DNA of 64,000 nt from an uncultured Roseburia sp. (GCA_947644305.1 CANRYS010000005.1:62001-126000); one strand, 5' to 3'. Positions 17,316-26,064 are shown, numbered from the stretch's first letter. The notes: a model not told the origin generated them from the letters alone. Program-made: numbers and translations.

Positions 17316-17696
17316 GTGATACAGATAAATCCAACCAGTAATCAGCCCATGTTTGAACAGATTATTTCTCAGATTAAAATGGCCGTGTTAAAGGGATATC
17401 TCAAACCAGGTGACAGCATTCCTTCTGTGAGAAAACTGGCGATGCAGCTTTCTGTGACGCCGGGAACGGTGGCGAAGGCGTACAGTGAATTAGAACATCA
17501 GGAAGTCATCGTAACGATCCGTGGGAAAGGCGCCTATATCGCTGAACAGAAGGGGAAAGGGCCGAATGAATCCCAGAGGGAAAGAGGATTTGTGGTGTTC
17601 CGTCAGGCGTGTATGGAAATGATCTATATGGGAATACGAAAAGAAGAATTAAAAAATGAAATCGATGCACTGTATAATGAACTTTGTGCAGAATAG
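17316..17696 (+). CDS. GntR-family (YtrA subfamily) transcriptional regulator
   Basis: A 126-residue regulator. The winged helix occupies residues ~8-75 (QPMFEQIISQIKMAVLKG, LKPGDSIPSVRKLA, VTPGTVAKAYSELE, VTIRGKGAYIA). A short helical tail replaces a ligand domain, as in YtrA/YhcF repressors that control ABC exporters. The start is GTG 17316; AAGGAGG at 17301-17307 gives an eight-base spacer, while an in-frame GTG at 17307 overlaps the ribosome site. It precedes the ABC genes by a few bases and probably represses the operon through the repeats upstream. Confidence 0.93.
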   Translation: MIQINPTSNQPMFEQIISQIKMAVLKGYLKPGDSIPSVRKLAMQLSVTPGTVAKAYSELEHQEVIVTIRGKGAYIAEQKGKGPNESQRERGFVVFRQACMEMIYMGIRKEELKNEIDALYNELCAE

Positions 17697-17705
17697 GAGG
17701 TCATG

Positions 17706-18599
17706 ATGATAGAAGTTAGTCGGGTGACGAAGGCTTACGATCAGGGAGTAAAGCCGGCGATAGAAAACATCTCCTTTCAGGTGGAAGCTGGGCAGATTCA
17801 TGGTCTGATTGGGCCCAATGGTTCTGGTAAGACTACATTGATCAAATGTATGACGGGAATACTCAAAGCGGATGGTGGAGATATTCTAGTGGATGGTGAG
17901 CCGGTTTACGACAATCCAAAAGTCAAAAAGCGAATTGGTTATGTGGCGGATAACTGTAATTTCTTTCCGGGCTATAAGGTTCGAAAAATGGTGGACTTTT
18001 ACGCGGGGATGTATGATACCTTTGATAGGGATGAATTTTATAAATTAAATCAGATTTTCGAAATTCCGATAGAACGAAAGATCGGACAACTGTCCAAGGG
18101 ACAGAAAATGCGGGTTTCCTTTATGCTGAATATGGCGATGCGGCCGGAAGTGCTGATTATGGATGAGCCGACTTCCGGGCTGGATGCTATCGCGAAGTCA
18201 GATTTGCTAGAACAGGTAGTGGCAAAGGTGGAGTATGGAGAGACGGCAGTCATCATATCCACACATCACCTTCATGAACTGGAAAAGATATGTGATACCG
18301 TGACGATGATGAATATTGGGGGTGTTCACTATCAGGGAGAGTTAGACACGGTAAAAGAACGGATTGGAAAATACCAAGTGGTATTTCGGGATGGGATACC
18401 GGAAGGAGTTTACGATAACGTACGTATCATCAATTATTCCAATATCGGAAGTGTGTACACGTTTTTATGGGATAAAGGAGATGAAAACGACGATGCCATC
18501 GCCTTTTTCCTGTCTAAAGGGGCACAGTTAGCGGAACAGACCGAGATCTCATTGGAGGAGTTGTTTATCTACTCGAATCGAAGGAGGAATGGAATATGA
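17706..18599 (+). CDS. ABC transporter ATP-binding protein
   Basis: A 297-residue ATPase of the YtrB/CcmA type. Walker A GPNGSGKT is at residues 36-43, the signature LSKGQKMRV follows, Walker B is VLIMDEPTSGLD and the H-loop is IISTHHLHE. The C-terminal ~70 residues are accessory. ATG 17706 lies five bases after GGAGG (17696-17700); ATG 17703 is too close. Its stop overlaps the permease start by four bases (ATGA), so the two are translationally coupled. Substrate is unknown; related GntR-linked systems export antimicrobial peptides or respond to cell-wall stress. Confidence 0.93.
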   Translation: MIEVSRVTKAYDQGVKPAIENISFQVEAGQIHGLIGPNGSGKTTLIKCMTGILKADGGDILVDGEPVYDNPKVKKRIGYVADNCNFFPGYKVRKMVDFYAGMYDTFDRDEFYKLNQIFEIPIERKIGQLSKGQKMRVSFMLNMAMRPEVLIMDEPTSGLDAIAKSDLLEQVVAKVEYGETAVIISTHHLHELEKICDTVTMMNIGGVHYQGELDTVKERIGKYQVVFRDGIPEGVYDNVRIINYSNIGSVYTFLWDKGDENDDAIAFFLSKGAQLAEQTEISLEELFIYSNRRRNGI

Positions 18600-19717
18600 G
18601 TCGGCCAACGATGGTTTATATAAAGAGGGAAATGAAAAAAGTGTTGCCGCTGTTTGCTCTTGCAGTTATATATACGGCGATTACTTATCTGTTTGTCTAT
18701 ATGGATATAAAAGATGAAGTATCTTCGAGGCTGCTTGCCCTGGCGGGTTATTCGGAATGTGTTGGAATTTATGATTCAGGGGATCTGTTTCTTGACAGTT
18801 TAAGACGGATTATGGAGCGACTATCTCACTTTGGGGTTTTATTTTTCGATTTTATTTTGATCTTACGACTCTTTTCAACGGAAAATCGGCCGGAGATCTC
18901 TGATTTTATTCGTATTCTTCCCTTAAAGGAGTGGAAAAAGATCTGGATCAAAGCAGGGGTAGGAGAGGCAGCTATTTTGGGATCCTGTTTGTTGTTCGGG
19001 TTGACGGGTACGGTGATGAACGCCGTCGTCACTCCTCAGCTCCAGGAGATCAATAAAATGATTCCTGATGGCACAACGAATACCAATTCCTGTCTGATGA
19101 TTTGGCAGATCGTTTTGTTTGTATGTTTGGCGATGAGTGCGATCTACCTTATATTGTTTGTGGCGCAGCTCTGTATCCACAATATGATGCTGGCATTTGC
19201 TGTCGGAGGGGGAATTTTGGCATCTATTGTTTATTTTGTAACAATGTTTGCAAATATTTATGGTGACATGGGAGGAATGACAGGAATTTCTCACAGTCTG
19301 ACCCAGTATCTCCCCTATCGAAGTGAAACATATTTAGAATTTGAGAACCAAACCATAACGGTATATGATCTGGAATGGTCGTTCTATGCAGAAAGATTGT
19401 TGTTTCTTTTGTTGTTATGCGGCATAGGGCTTGCTATAATCCTGCTTTCCATACGATGTCGGTGGTGTATTCGGGAGAACAATTTTATGCTGGTAAATTC
19501 CAATGCGGTGATGCAGTTTATCTTTACTGGGATCTCGCTGGCTGCGGGGATGGGAATTGCCCTTGCTACCGGGAACGCCCCGTTAATTGGAACGATAAAC
19601 AGAGATACGCGGGGAGAATTTCGTTATTGGATGGTGAGTATAGGAATCGCAGCATTATTTTTGCTCGTTTTCAATCTGGCAGTCATGCTTAGAAAAAAGA
19701 AGCAGAGGAGGGGATGA
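18596..19717 (+). CDS. ABC transporter permease-like membrane protein
   Basis: A 373-residue polytopic protein. Hydrophobic segments start at about residues 14, 75, 115, 165, 200, 260, 300 and 345 (e.g. LFALAVIYTAITYLFVYM, FDFILILRLF), and the C terminus is basic (RKKKQRRG). It is the membrane partner of the ATPase encoded just upstream, overlapping it by four bases. Its last ~33 codons and the start of the next gene lie in a tandem duplication (19618-19885). Family is weakly conserved; export direction is inferred from the GntR-ATPase-permease arrangement. Confidence 0.82.
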   Translation: MSRPTMVYIKREMKKVLPLFALAVIYTAITYLFVYMDIKDEVSSRLLALAGYSECVGIYDSGDLFLDSLRRIMERLSHFGVLFFDFILILRLFSTENRPEISDFIRILPLKEWKKIWIKAGVGEAAILGSCLLFGLTGTVMNAVVTPQLQEINKMIPDGTTNTNSCLMIWQIVLFVCLAMSAIYLILFVAQLCIHNMMLAFAVGGGILASIVYFVTMFANIYGDMGGMTGISHSLTQYLPYRSETYLEFENQTITVYDLEWSFYAERLLFLLLLCGIGLAIILLSIRCRWCIRENNFMLVNSNAVMQFIFTGISLAAGMGIALATGNAPLIGTINRDTRGEFRYWMVSIGIAALFLLVFNLAVMLRKKKQRRG

Positions 19718-19885
19718 AGATGATGAAAGAAGAACGCTTTAAATCCATTTTGGGAATATTTCGCTATTGGAAGGTGAGCATAGGAATTGTGGCATTATTT
19801 TATCTGGCAGTCATGCTTAGAAAAAAGAAGCGGAGGAGGGGATGAAGATGATGAAAGAAGAACGCTTTAAATCCATTTTGGGAAT
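19618..19885 (+). repeat. Imperfect tandem duplication of a gene junction
   Basis: Copy 1 (19618-19757, 140 bases) and copy 2 (19758-19885, 128 bases, lacking 12 bases) each hold the permease 3' end, the stop, the AGGAGGGG ribosome site and the first ~13 codons of the next gene. The ribosome-site/start part is almost identical between copies; the permease part has several substitutions. Confidence 0.9.
19720..19845 (+). CDS. Chimeric 41-residue small membrane ORF
   Basis: Made by the tandem duplication. It starts as the downstream protein (MMKEERFKSILGI) and continues in frame into the permease's last membrane helix (RYWKVSIGIVALFYLAVML) and basic tail, ending at TGA 19843-19845. A full ribosome site (AGGAGG at 19706-19711) serves ATG 19720. 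The product would be a single-pass membrane micropeptide. Whether it is made or merely a by-product is unknown. Confidence 0.5.
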   Translation: MMKEERFKSILGIFRYWKVSIGIVALFYLAVMLRKKKRRRG

Positions 19886-20870
19886 TCTACTAATGCCGGT
19901 GCTGATGTTGATTGTCGTGGGATTTTGTATGGGCAGGGCCGGGGACGGAGAGGTAAAGACTGGTATATGGGCTGAGAATAGGAATAATAAAATGGGAACA
20001 ACTTTGGAAGAGCGGGGGTATATTATGTATCAGCCTCTGCCCCAGGGGTTAAAAGAACTGATTGACCAGGGGATTTTGGTCTCTTCCTTTGAGAGTGCTG
20101 ATGATGAAATGGTGGAGGACAACACCTACGGATTAAGTAGTTACGATCGGATCGAGAGAGGGGATTATTTGAAGATGAATCCTCTTACTGTGAAAAAATC
20201 GGAGGTGCTTCTGGAATATCTTATGAATATGAATGGAGAGCTTTCCTTCGATCCCCAACAGGGAAAGTTTGCCCCCGCGGATCAGATTTCTAAGATTGAG
20301 GCAGCTGGTTTTACCGGCTTTAGAATGCAATTGGAGAAAGCCGCCCAGATGATACAATATTGTAACAAGTCTAAGGATAAGTGGAAAGAGGGAGTTGAAA
20401 ATGTATATTATTTTTACTGCCAGGGTGTGGAATTTGCGCTGAGCGAGATATCGGAGTATGTATTCCACCTCAGTGTACAGATTAACTTTTCCTCTTGTTA
20501 TATGCCGGCGAAATATCAGGAATTTGTGAAAGATGTCGTATCTGGTGGGGATTACTTTCTCTATGCCAGCACGGTGGGAGGAGATATCGAAACGCTGACA
20601 TTCTGTAAAGATAATTCTATCTCATTACTGAGTGATAGGCAGGATGAAGAGCTCAGTAAAATGATAGACGGAAAACGGATCGTGTTCATGTTTCGGGATG
20701 GAAAGCTGGTGGATTACTATATGACGGTGCAGGGCGGAGACCTGAAATTGGATGACAGCGATAAGAACCTGATCGACAAGTGTACAAAGGGACTCGGGAA
20801 AGGATATCCGGACAAGGAGTCTATGACATTTTCAAGTTATGGGGTCTGTCATATATATCGTGCGGAATAA
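19848..20870 (+). CDS. Membrane-anchored protein of unknown function
   Basis: A 340-residue protein with one N-terminal hydrophobic segment (LLMPVLMLIVVGFCMG), so probably anchored with the rest outside the membrane. No lipobox, repeat or catalytic motif is recognised. The exterior part is mixed alpha/beta and charged (e.g. GDYFLYASTVGGDIETL, MIDGKRIVFMFRDGKLVDYY). It is the last gene of the GntR-ABC operon and is followed by a strong terminator. ATG 19848 is eight bases after GGAGG; ATGs at 19842 and 19851 are alternatives. A sensor or accessory subunit of the transporter is plausible but unproven. Confidence 0.75.
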   Translation: MMKEERFKSILGILLMPVLMLIVVGFCMGRAGDGEVKTGIWAENRNNKMGTTLEERGYIMYQPLPQGLKELIDQGILVSSFESADDEMVEDNTYGLSSYDRIERGDYLKMNPLTVKKSEVLLEYLMNMNGELSFDPQQGKFAPADQISKIEAAGFTGFRMQLEKAAQMIQYCNKSKDKWKEGVENVYYFYCQGVEFALSEISEYVFHLSVQINFSSCYMPAKYQEFVKDVVSGGDYFLYASTVGGDIETLTFCKDNSISLLSDRQDEELSKMIDGKRIVFMFRDGKLVDYYMTVQGGDLKLDDSDKNLIDKCTKGLGKGYPDKESMTFSSYGVCHIYRAE

Positions 20871-20910
20871 AGCAATAGAAGGTGGGAAAATTCCAAGAAC
20901 TGTATAATAA

Positions 20911-20939
20911 AAAAAACCTTGCGTTTAGCAAGGTTTTTT
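20911..20939. terminator. Bidirectional rho-independent terminator
   Basis: Perfect 12-base stem: AAAAAACCTTGC (20911-20922), loop GTTTA, GCAAGGTTTTTT (20928-20939). The A and T runs on both sides allow it to end the + strand ABC operon and the - strand tRNA. Confidence 0.92.
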
Positions 20940-20940
20940 A

Positions 20941-21023
20941 TGCGGATGGTGGGACTTGAACCCACACGAGGTCACCCCCGCAAGATTTTGAGTCTTGTGC
21001 GTCTGCCATTCCGCCACATCCGC
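20941..21023 (-). tRNA. tRNA-Leu (anticodon CAA)
   Basis: An 83-base cloverleaf on the minus strand: acceptor GCGGATG/CATCCGC with discriminator A, anticodon stem CAAGA/TCTTG around loop CTCAAAA (anticodon at 20990-20988), a long class II variable arm, and T arm GTGGG-TTCAAGT-CCCAC. CCA is not encoded. It decodes UUG. Confidence 0.97.
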
Positions 21024-21056
21024 AAGTGTGAGATGGTTTCTGTCACAACACTCAGT

Positions 21057-21085
21057 ATATTACCATTTTTTATTTGATTTGTCAA
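21057..21085 (-). promoter_or_regulatory. tRNA-Leu promoter
   Basis: On the minus strand: TTGACA (21085-21080), 17 bases, TAATAT (21062-21057), about 35 bases before the tRNA. Confidence 0.75.
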
Positions 21086-21144
21086 TATATTTGTAAAAAA
21101 ACATTAAATCGCGGGGAGAGGAGCAATAAGCTAAGCCAGTTGAT

Positions 21145-22710
21145 TCAAATTCCAATATACCTTACATAATCAAAATAAGCGAAAGTATTACTGTCCTCTC
21201 CGTTTGAGGTGGCATACACGCCCAATGTGTTTCCTACAAAACCTCCCGTGGCATCGGTACAGAGGATTCTTCCATCTATGTGGTCTACGATAGTAATGAA
21301 ATCGGTTCCATCTGTGCTGTATTGGAAGGACAGGTCTTGAAGACGGGCTTCCAACCTCAGTGTCAGGCGATTGCAGGTATGTTCCAGGGAAACAGATTTC
21401 AGGATGGTTGTCTCGTCTTTCCAGGTGCGAAGGACAGAGATGACTGTGGTGCGGCCATCGGTACTTACCAGACACTGGTAGTTTGAGTTCTCGCATTGGA
21501 AAATGGCGATACCAGCTTGCTCTTTTATTGAAGCTGGGGAAAATTCCATTGCAGTCTCGAAGCGGAAGTTAAAATCTTTCTGCCTCTGGCATACATAGCT
21601 TGGATTTCCAGAGGAAGAGAGGATATCTTTTGAGCACCGCAGCGAAAGATATCCTTTTTTGTCAGTCAGGGAGTAATTTTCAGGGACTGGATTTCTCAGA
21701 TACATAAAGTGCAGGGGAAGAGACTTCCTATCAAAATGTTCCGTGGCGGGAACCGGTTCGGTAAAATGAAGGGGAAGGTCCGGGGCTTCCAATGTGGTTT
21801 CAACGATCCCTTTCCCTGGACTGACGATCGGCCATCCGTCTTCCCAGGTCATGGGCACCAGAAAAGTTTCTCTGCCCAAATTGCGGTGATAGCCGCCATA
21901 GGGGCGGGAGGCCAGAAGGATCATCCACCATTTTCCGTTCTGGGTTTCGACAATGTCAGGGTGGCCAACATTGACAATGGGGTAAGAAAACCCAAGATGG
22001 CGGTGAGTCATAATGGGATTGGCTCTGCAGCCCTCGAATGGCTCAAACAGACTTTTGCTCCTGGCGATGGAAATGGCGTGGTTGTGTGCGGTGCCGGCTT
22101 CGGAGATCAGCAGATAATACCAGCCATCTTTTTTGTAAATATGGGGTCCTTCTGGCCATTCAACATTTCGAAGTGCCCCATGCCACGCTGGATAGCTTTC
22201 GCCCACAAGTTTCATCGTGTTCAGGTCCAGCTCCTGTATGTAGATCTCATTATCTCCAAAATAACGAGAACCCTCACGCCTTGGCTTTGTACCACAGTAA
22301 TAGCATTTGCCGTCTTCGTCGAAAAACAGAGAGGGGTCAATCCCCTCCGAACCGAGAGGAAAAGGATCGGACCAGGGCCCCGCGGGGTCCTTTGCGGTGA
22401 CGATGAAATTTCCCAGAGCACTGCTTACATTTGTCGTGATCATATAAAACGTACCATTATGATAACGTAAAGTCGGCGCAAAGATGCCCTGGCTCACCTC
22501 GGCGTTTTCTAATGGAAGCTGGGTCGGACGGTCCAAAATATTTCCGATCTGTTCCCAGTGGACCAGGTCCCGGCTGTGGAAGATGGGCACTCCTGGGAAA
22601 TAGGAAAAGGTGGATGTTACAAGATAATAATCATCTCCCACCCGGCACATGGAGGGATCTGGATAAAAACCAGGAAGGACTGGATTTTGGTAAAATTGTT
22701 TATCATTCAT
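21145..22710 (-). CDS. Glycoside hydrolase family 43 (beta-xylosidase/arabinofuranosidase)
   Basis: A 521-residue intracellular enzyme (no signal peptide) that removes xylose or arabinose from imported xylo-oligosaccharides; exact specificity is not readable. The five-bladed propeller has general base Asp18 (GFYPDPSM), pKa-modulating Asp125 (GIDPSLFF) and acid Glu187 (EWPEGPH). Residues ~320-520 form the C-terminal beta-sandwich common in GH43 subfamily 12-like enzymes. AAGGAG lies just upstream of the ATG. It is transcribed away from the transporter operon across a 279-base intergenic region. A long open frame on the opposite strand is a shadow. Confidence 0.93.
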   Translation of the reverse strand: MNDKQFYQNPVLPGFYPDPSMCRVGDDYYLVTSTFSYFPGVPIFHSRDLVHWEQIGNILDRPTQLPLENAEVSQGIFAPTLRYHNGTFYMITTNVSSALGNFIVTAKDPAGPWSDPFPLGSEGIDPSLFFDEDGKCYYCGTKPRREGSRYFGDNEIYIQELDLNTMKLVGESYPAWHGALRNVEWPEGPHIYKKDGWYYLLISEAGTAHNHAISIARSKSLFEPFEGCRANPIMTHRHLGFSYPIVNVGHPDIVETQNGKWWMILLASRPYGGYHRNLGRETFLVPMTWEDGWPIVSPGKGIVETTLEAPDLPLHFTEPVPATEHFDRKSLPLHFMYLRNPVPENYSLTDKKGYLSLRCSKDILSSSGNPSYVCQRQKDFNFRFETAMEFSPASIKEQAGIAIFQCENSNYQCLVSTDGRTTVISVLRTWKDETTILKSVSLEHTCNRLTLRLEARLQDLSFQYSTDGTDFITIVDHIDGRILCTDATGGFVGNTLGVYATSNGEDSNTFAYFDYVRYIGI

Positions 22711-22740
22711 ATGAAAATCTCCTTAAAAAATTGATTGTAG

Positions 22741-22774
22741 TCTATATATTAATATAGAATGAATGTAAAGTAAA
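22741..22774 (-). promoter_or_regulatory. GH43 promoter(s)
   Basis: Two overlapping minus-strand possibilities: TTTACT (22774-22769), 17, TAATAT (22751-22746); or TTTACA (22769-22764), 17, TATAGA (22746-22741). Confidence 0.55.
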
Positions 22775-22844
22775 CAGTGAAAATGGATTGTTCATAAAGC
22801 CTTCATATTTTAGTCGTTTTCCATAAAAAAAATGTTCAAAACTA

Positions 22845-22873
22845 TAGACATGTCACAAAAATAATGATATACT
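22845..22873 (+). promoter_or_regulatory. Promoter of the transporter/NHL/Yip1 operon
   Basis: -35 TAGACA (22845-22850), 17 bases, -10 TATACT (22868-22873), giving a leader of roughly 110 bases that contains a large inverted repeat. Confidence 0.65.
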
Positions 22874-22914
22874 TAATTACAAACTGTATGCAAATTATAC
22901 AAAGAATTCAGTTG

Positions 22915-22952
22915 TGCGTTTCAAAAAATGGCTTTTTTTTGTGCGAAACGCA
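22915..22952 (+). repeat. Inverted repeat in the operon leader
   Basis: TGCGTTTC (22915-22922) and GAAACGCA (22945-22952) with an inner A-run/T-run hairpin. It could be an operator or an RNA stem-loop; no terminator T run follows the outer arms. Confidence 0.6.
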
Positions 22953-22989
22953 TAAAAAAGAGAAAGGATGAAAGGAGATTGCGACAGCT

Positions 22990-25900
22990 ATGTCAAAGTT
23001 GATGAAGAAAAAAGGCTTGCGGACATTTCTTATTGTTGTGGTGGTAATCGCAGCATTGGTCGTGTTTTTTAAACTTAAAGGAACGTCAACAAGCGACAAC
23101 TCCGACAAGTATAAGGGCGTAGATCTGGAAGCGACGGAAAATTCCTATGGTCGTAGTGATACATATGCCTTGTACAAAAAAGCTCATGGGGATTCTGCGC
23201 CAGAGGGTGCAGAGAACACATATGAGTTTGACGTTTTTGGCTATAAAGACAGCAGCAACGTTTCCAAGCGTAGTGGTGTTGGCCCGGCAGCCGATAAGTC
23301 AGACGCTGTACAGATTCCGGAAGAAGGATATGCAGAGTATGAGATTGATGTGAAGAACGCTGGTTATTACAATCTTATGCTGGAGTATTTTCCAACAACG
23401 GATGAGGAAGACCGAGGTATTTCGATTGAATCAAAGATTGAGATCAATGGGAAAGTTCCTTTTAGTGGAGCGGATGCGATAGCGCTTGGGCGTGTCTACA
23501 CGGACGAAGGAGAAGTGAGGACGGATAACCAGGGGAATGAGATTCGTGCGACGCAGGTGGAAGATCCGAATCGTGGCTGGATTTCTACTTATCTGGAAGA
23601 CGCTACTGGATATGAAGTCGAGCCTTATAAATTTTATATGGAGGCAGGTAAAAATAAGATTCGTATTACCGGCGTAAATGAAAAACTCGTGATGCGCAAG
23701 ATGGTGCTGACGAACAAAAAAACCGTTCCAGAATATTCTGGATATTCTCAGGAAAACTCTGGAAAGACAAATAACGTTGCTGGCGATTATCTTCTGAAGA
23801 TACAGGGAGAGAAATCTGTAAGACGTTCTTCGCCATCTCTGTACGCTACCTATGATCGTACCTCCAGTGACACGGAGTATGAAGATAAAGATGGAAAGAT
23901 AACCCAACACAATACAGACAGACAGGTCTTGAACATGATCGGAGGAACACAGTGGAAGGTTCCTAACGATTGGTTGGAATGGGAGTTTGAAGCGCCGGAA
24001 GAAGGCGATTATGTCATTGGCATCAAAGGGCGCCAGGGATATAACCGTGGATATATTGCAAACCGTGCTTTGCTCATTGACGGAGAGATGCCATTCCAGG
24101 AAATGTCCAAAGTACAGTTTACATATAGTAATGTCTGGGAAATGAAGTGCCTTCAGGATGAAAACGGTGAGGCCTATAAATTTCATTTAACCAAAGGAAA
24201 GCACACGATTCGTTTGAAAAATACACTGGGTGAGCTGGGAGACTATCTTTCACAGCTAACGGACAGCGTATACAACATGAACCAGATGTATCGTCAGATT
24301 CTCGTGCTGACAGGTACGGAGCCGGATGAATACCGTGATTACCGGATCGATGAAGTGTATCCAGAGGTTATCAAGGCGATGGATATTGAATCTAAGAGAC
24401 TTTACAAACTGGTAGATGAAGTGGTGGCATACACCGGTGAAAAGGGTGGAGAGATTTCTGTAGCCCAGACACTGGCGCGTCAGATGGAGACCTTTGTGAA
24501 GAGACCGGATAAAATCCCGGCTATGCTTAAAAACTTCAAAGAAAATGTAAGTTCCCTTGGAACATCTATCAATAATCTGAGTGCTGCTTCTATGGATATC
24601 GATTATATTGCGATTGCGGGAAGCAAAGAAAAACTGCCAGAGGTTGATGAGAGCGGATTTGATAAGATGGTGCACGAGTGCGTGCTCTTTATCAATTCTT
24701 TCCGCAGTGACTCTTCAGCGCTTGGAAATGTTTACGATTCGGATGACCCAGATGTAATCGATGTCTGGATCACAGCCGGACGTGACCAGAGTACGATCCT
24801 GAAAAATATGGTTGACCAGATGTTTACTCCGGAGACGGGGATCAAGGCAAATGTAAAATTGATCGATGCGGCGGCAGGCGCCAATACGGTGACTTCTTCC
24901 ACGGCGGCAGTCAATGCGATGCTTCCAGCGGTTATTTCTGGATTTGGCCCGGATGTTGCGCTGAACATCACCCAGACAGAGCCTGTCAACTATGCACTTA
25001 GAAATGCGGTGGTTGACCTGAAAGCCGAGTTTGGCAGTGAAGTAGATGAGGTGCTCTCTGAGTATTATCCAAGTTCTTATGAGTCTTATAAGTTCAATGG
25101 CGGTCTTTTTGCCCTGCCGGAGACACAGAATTATAATGTTATGTTCTATCGTACGGATATCATGGATCAGCTTGGTATCGATGTTAGTAAAGTAAATACC
25201 TGGGATGACGTGATCAAGATTCTTCCCGTTCTTCAGAAGAACAGCATGTCCTTTGCGATTCCGTCTGTTGAGCGTAAGATCAACAACATGACGAATCCGG
25301 ACCTTGCGAACTATTATGCGCAGCTATATCAGCGCGGTGGTACATTATATGATGAAGAAGCGATGAAGACTACCATTGATTCACCTGAGGGTATTGAGGC
25401 TTTTGAGTTCTATACAAAGCTCTTTACCAATTATAAACTGGAAAAACAGTATGATTTTGCAAACCGTTTCCGAAGTGGAGAGATGCCGATTGGTGTTGCG
25501 GACTATAGTACCTTTAATACCTTGGCAGTATTTGCACCTGAGATCAAGGGACTTTGGAATTTTGCTCTTATGCCTGGCATGTCTCAGGAGGATGGTTCCA
25601 TTAACCGTGCCACTCAGTCCTGGGGAACCTGTTCGATGATGCTCCGCGGTGCCAAGGATAGAAATAAGACCGACAAGGCATGGGAGTTCATGAAATGGTG
25701 GGCAAGTTCTAAAGTTCAGGCTACTTACGCCAGCGAGCTCGAGGCAGTTATGGGTGCTGCGGCACGTTATGCCACAGCCAATATAAATACTTTTGAGACG
25801 CTGTCTTGGAGTAGCAAAGAATCTGCCGCTTTGAAAGAACAGTGGGAGCATGCATTTGGTCTTCCTGAAGTTGCCGGTGGTTATTACACGGCACGTCATA

Positions 25901-26049
25901 TCACCAATGCGATCCGTAAGGTTATGAATGATAACGAAGACCCAAGAGAGACTCTTCTTGATTATACCAAAACGATTAATGAGGAGCTTACCAATAAGCG
26001 AACGGAATTTGGGCTTCCAACAGCGAAAGAAGCAAATAAAAATAAATAA
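22990..26049 (+). CDS. Giant membrane-anchored ABC solute-binding protein
   Basis: A 1019-residue protein with an N-terminal signal-anchor (residues ~9-28, FLIVVVVIAALVVFF) and no lipobox, so held in the membrane by a helix. Residues ~55-250 and ~265-430 look like two beta-sandwich carbohydrate-binding-like modules (YAEYEIDVKNAGYYNLMLEY; WLEWEFEAPEEGDYVIGIKG). Residues ~430-560 are helical. Residues ~585-1005 are a family 1 solute-binding domain (DVIDVWITAGRDQST, FNGGLFALPETQNYNVMFYR, WDDVIKILPVL). Ordinary binding proteins are ~450 residues, so this is a fusion. Two permease genes follow. The ligand is inferred to be a xylan fragment from the locus. Confidence 0.85.
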   Translation: MSKLMKKKGLRTFLIVVVVIAALVVFFKLKGTSTSDNSDKYKGVDLEATENSYGRSDTYALYKKAHGDSAPEGAENTYEFDVFGYKDSSNVSKRSGVGPAADKSDAVQIPEEGYAEYEIDVKNAGYYNLMLEYFPTTDEEDRGISIESKIEINGKVPFSGADAIALGRVYTDEGEVRTDNQGNEIRATQVEDPNRGWISTYLEDATGYEVEPYKFYMEAGKNKIRITGVNEKLVMRKMVLTNKKTVPEYSGYSQENSGKTNNVAGDYLLKIQGEKSVRRSSPSLYATYDRTSSDTEYEDKDGKITQHNTDRQVLNMIGGTQWKVPNDWLEWEFEAPEEGDYVIGIKGRQGYNRGYIANRALLIDGEMPFQEMSKVQFTYSNVWEMKCLQDENGEAYKFHLTKGKHTIRLKNTLGELGDYLSQLTDSVYNMNQMYRQILVLTGTEPDEYRDYRIDEVYPEVIKAMDIESKRLYKLVDEVVAYTGEKGGEISVAQTLARQMETFVKRPDKIPAMLKNFKENVSSLGTSINNLSAASMDIDYIAIAGSKEKLPEVDESGFDKMVHECVLFINSFRSDSSALGNVYDSDDPDVIDVWITAGRDQSTILKNMVDQMFTPETGIKANVKLIDAAAGANTVTSSTAAVNAMLPAVISGFGPDVALNITQTEPVNYALRNAVVDLKAEFGSEVDEVLSEYYPSSYESYKFNGGLFALPETQNYNVMFYRTDIMDQLGIDVSKVNTWDDVIKILPVLQKNSMSFAIPSVERKINNMTNPDLANYYAQLYQRGGTLYDEEAMKTTIDSPEGIEAFEFYTKLFTNYKLEKQYDFANRFRSGEMPIGVADYSTFNTLAVFAPEIKGLWNFALMPGMSQEDGSINRATQSWGTCSMMLRGAKDRNKTDKAWEFMKWWASSKVQATYASELEAVMGAAARYATANINTFETLSWSSKESAALKEQWEHAFGLPEVAGGYYTARHITNAIRKVMNDNEDPRETLLDYTKTINEELTNKRTEFGLPTAKEANKNK

Positions 26050-26064
26050 GAGAGGAGAGTAAAT

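Noticed and set aside
20941-21023. tRNA-Leu as an integration site for a mobile element
   Set aside because: No repeated tRNA 3' end or integrase was found nearby.
21709-22470. Long open frame (253 codons) on the + strand opposite the GH43 gene
   Set aside because: No ribosome site, composition like a shadow frame (many Arg/Gly/Cys/Trp), and the GH43 reading on the other strand has all catalytic residues.
22915-22952. Possible CcpA cre site in the operon leader
   Set aside because: TGAAACG lacks one base of the TGNAANCG core, so the match fails; kept only as an unassigned inverted repeat.
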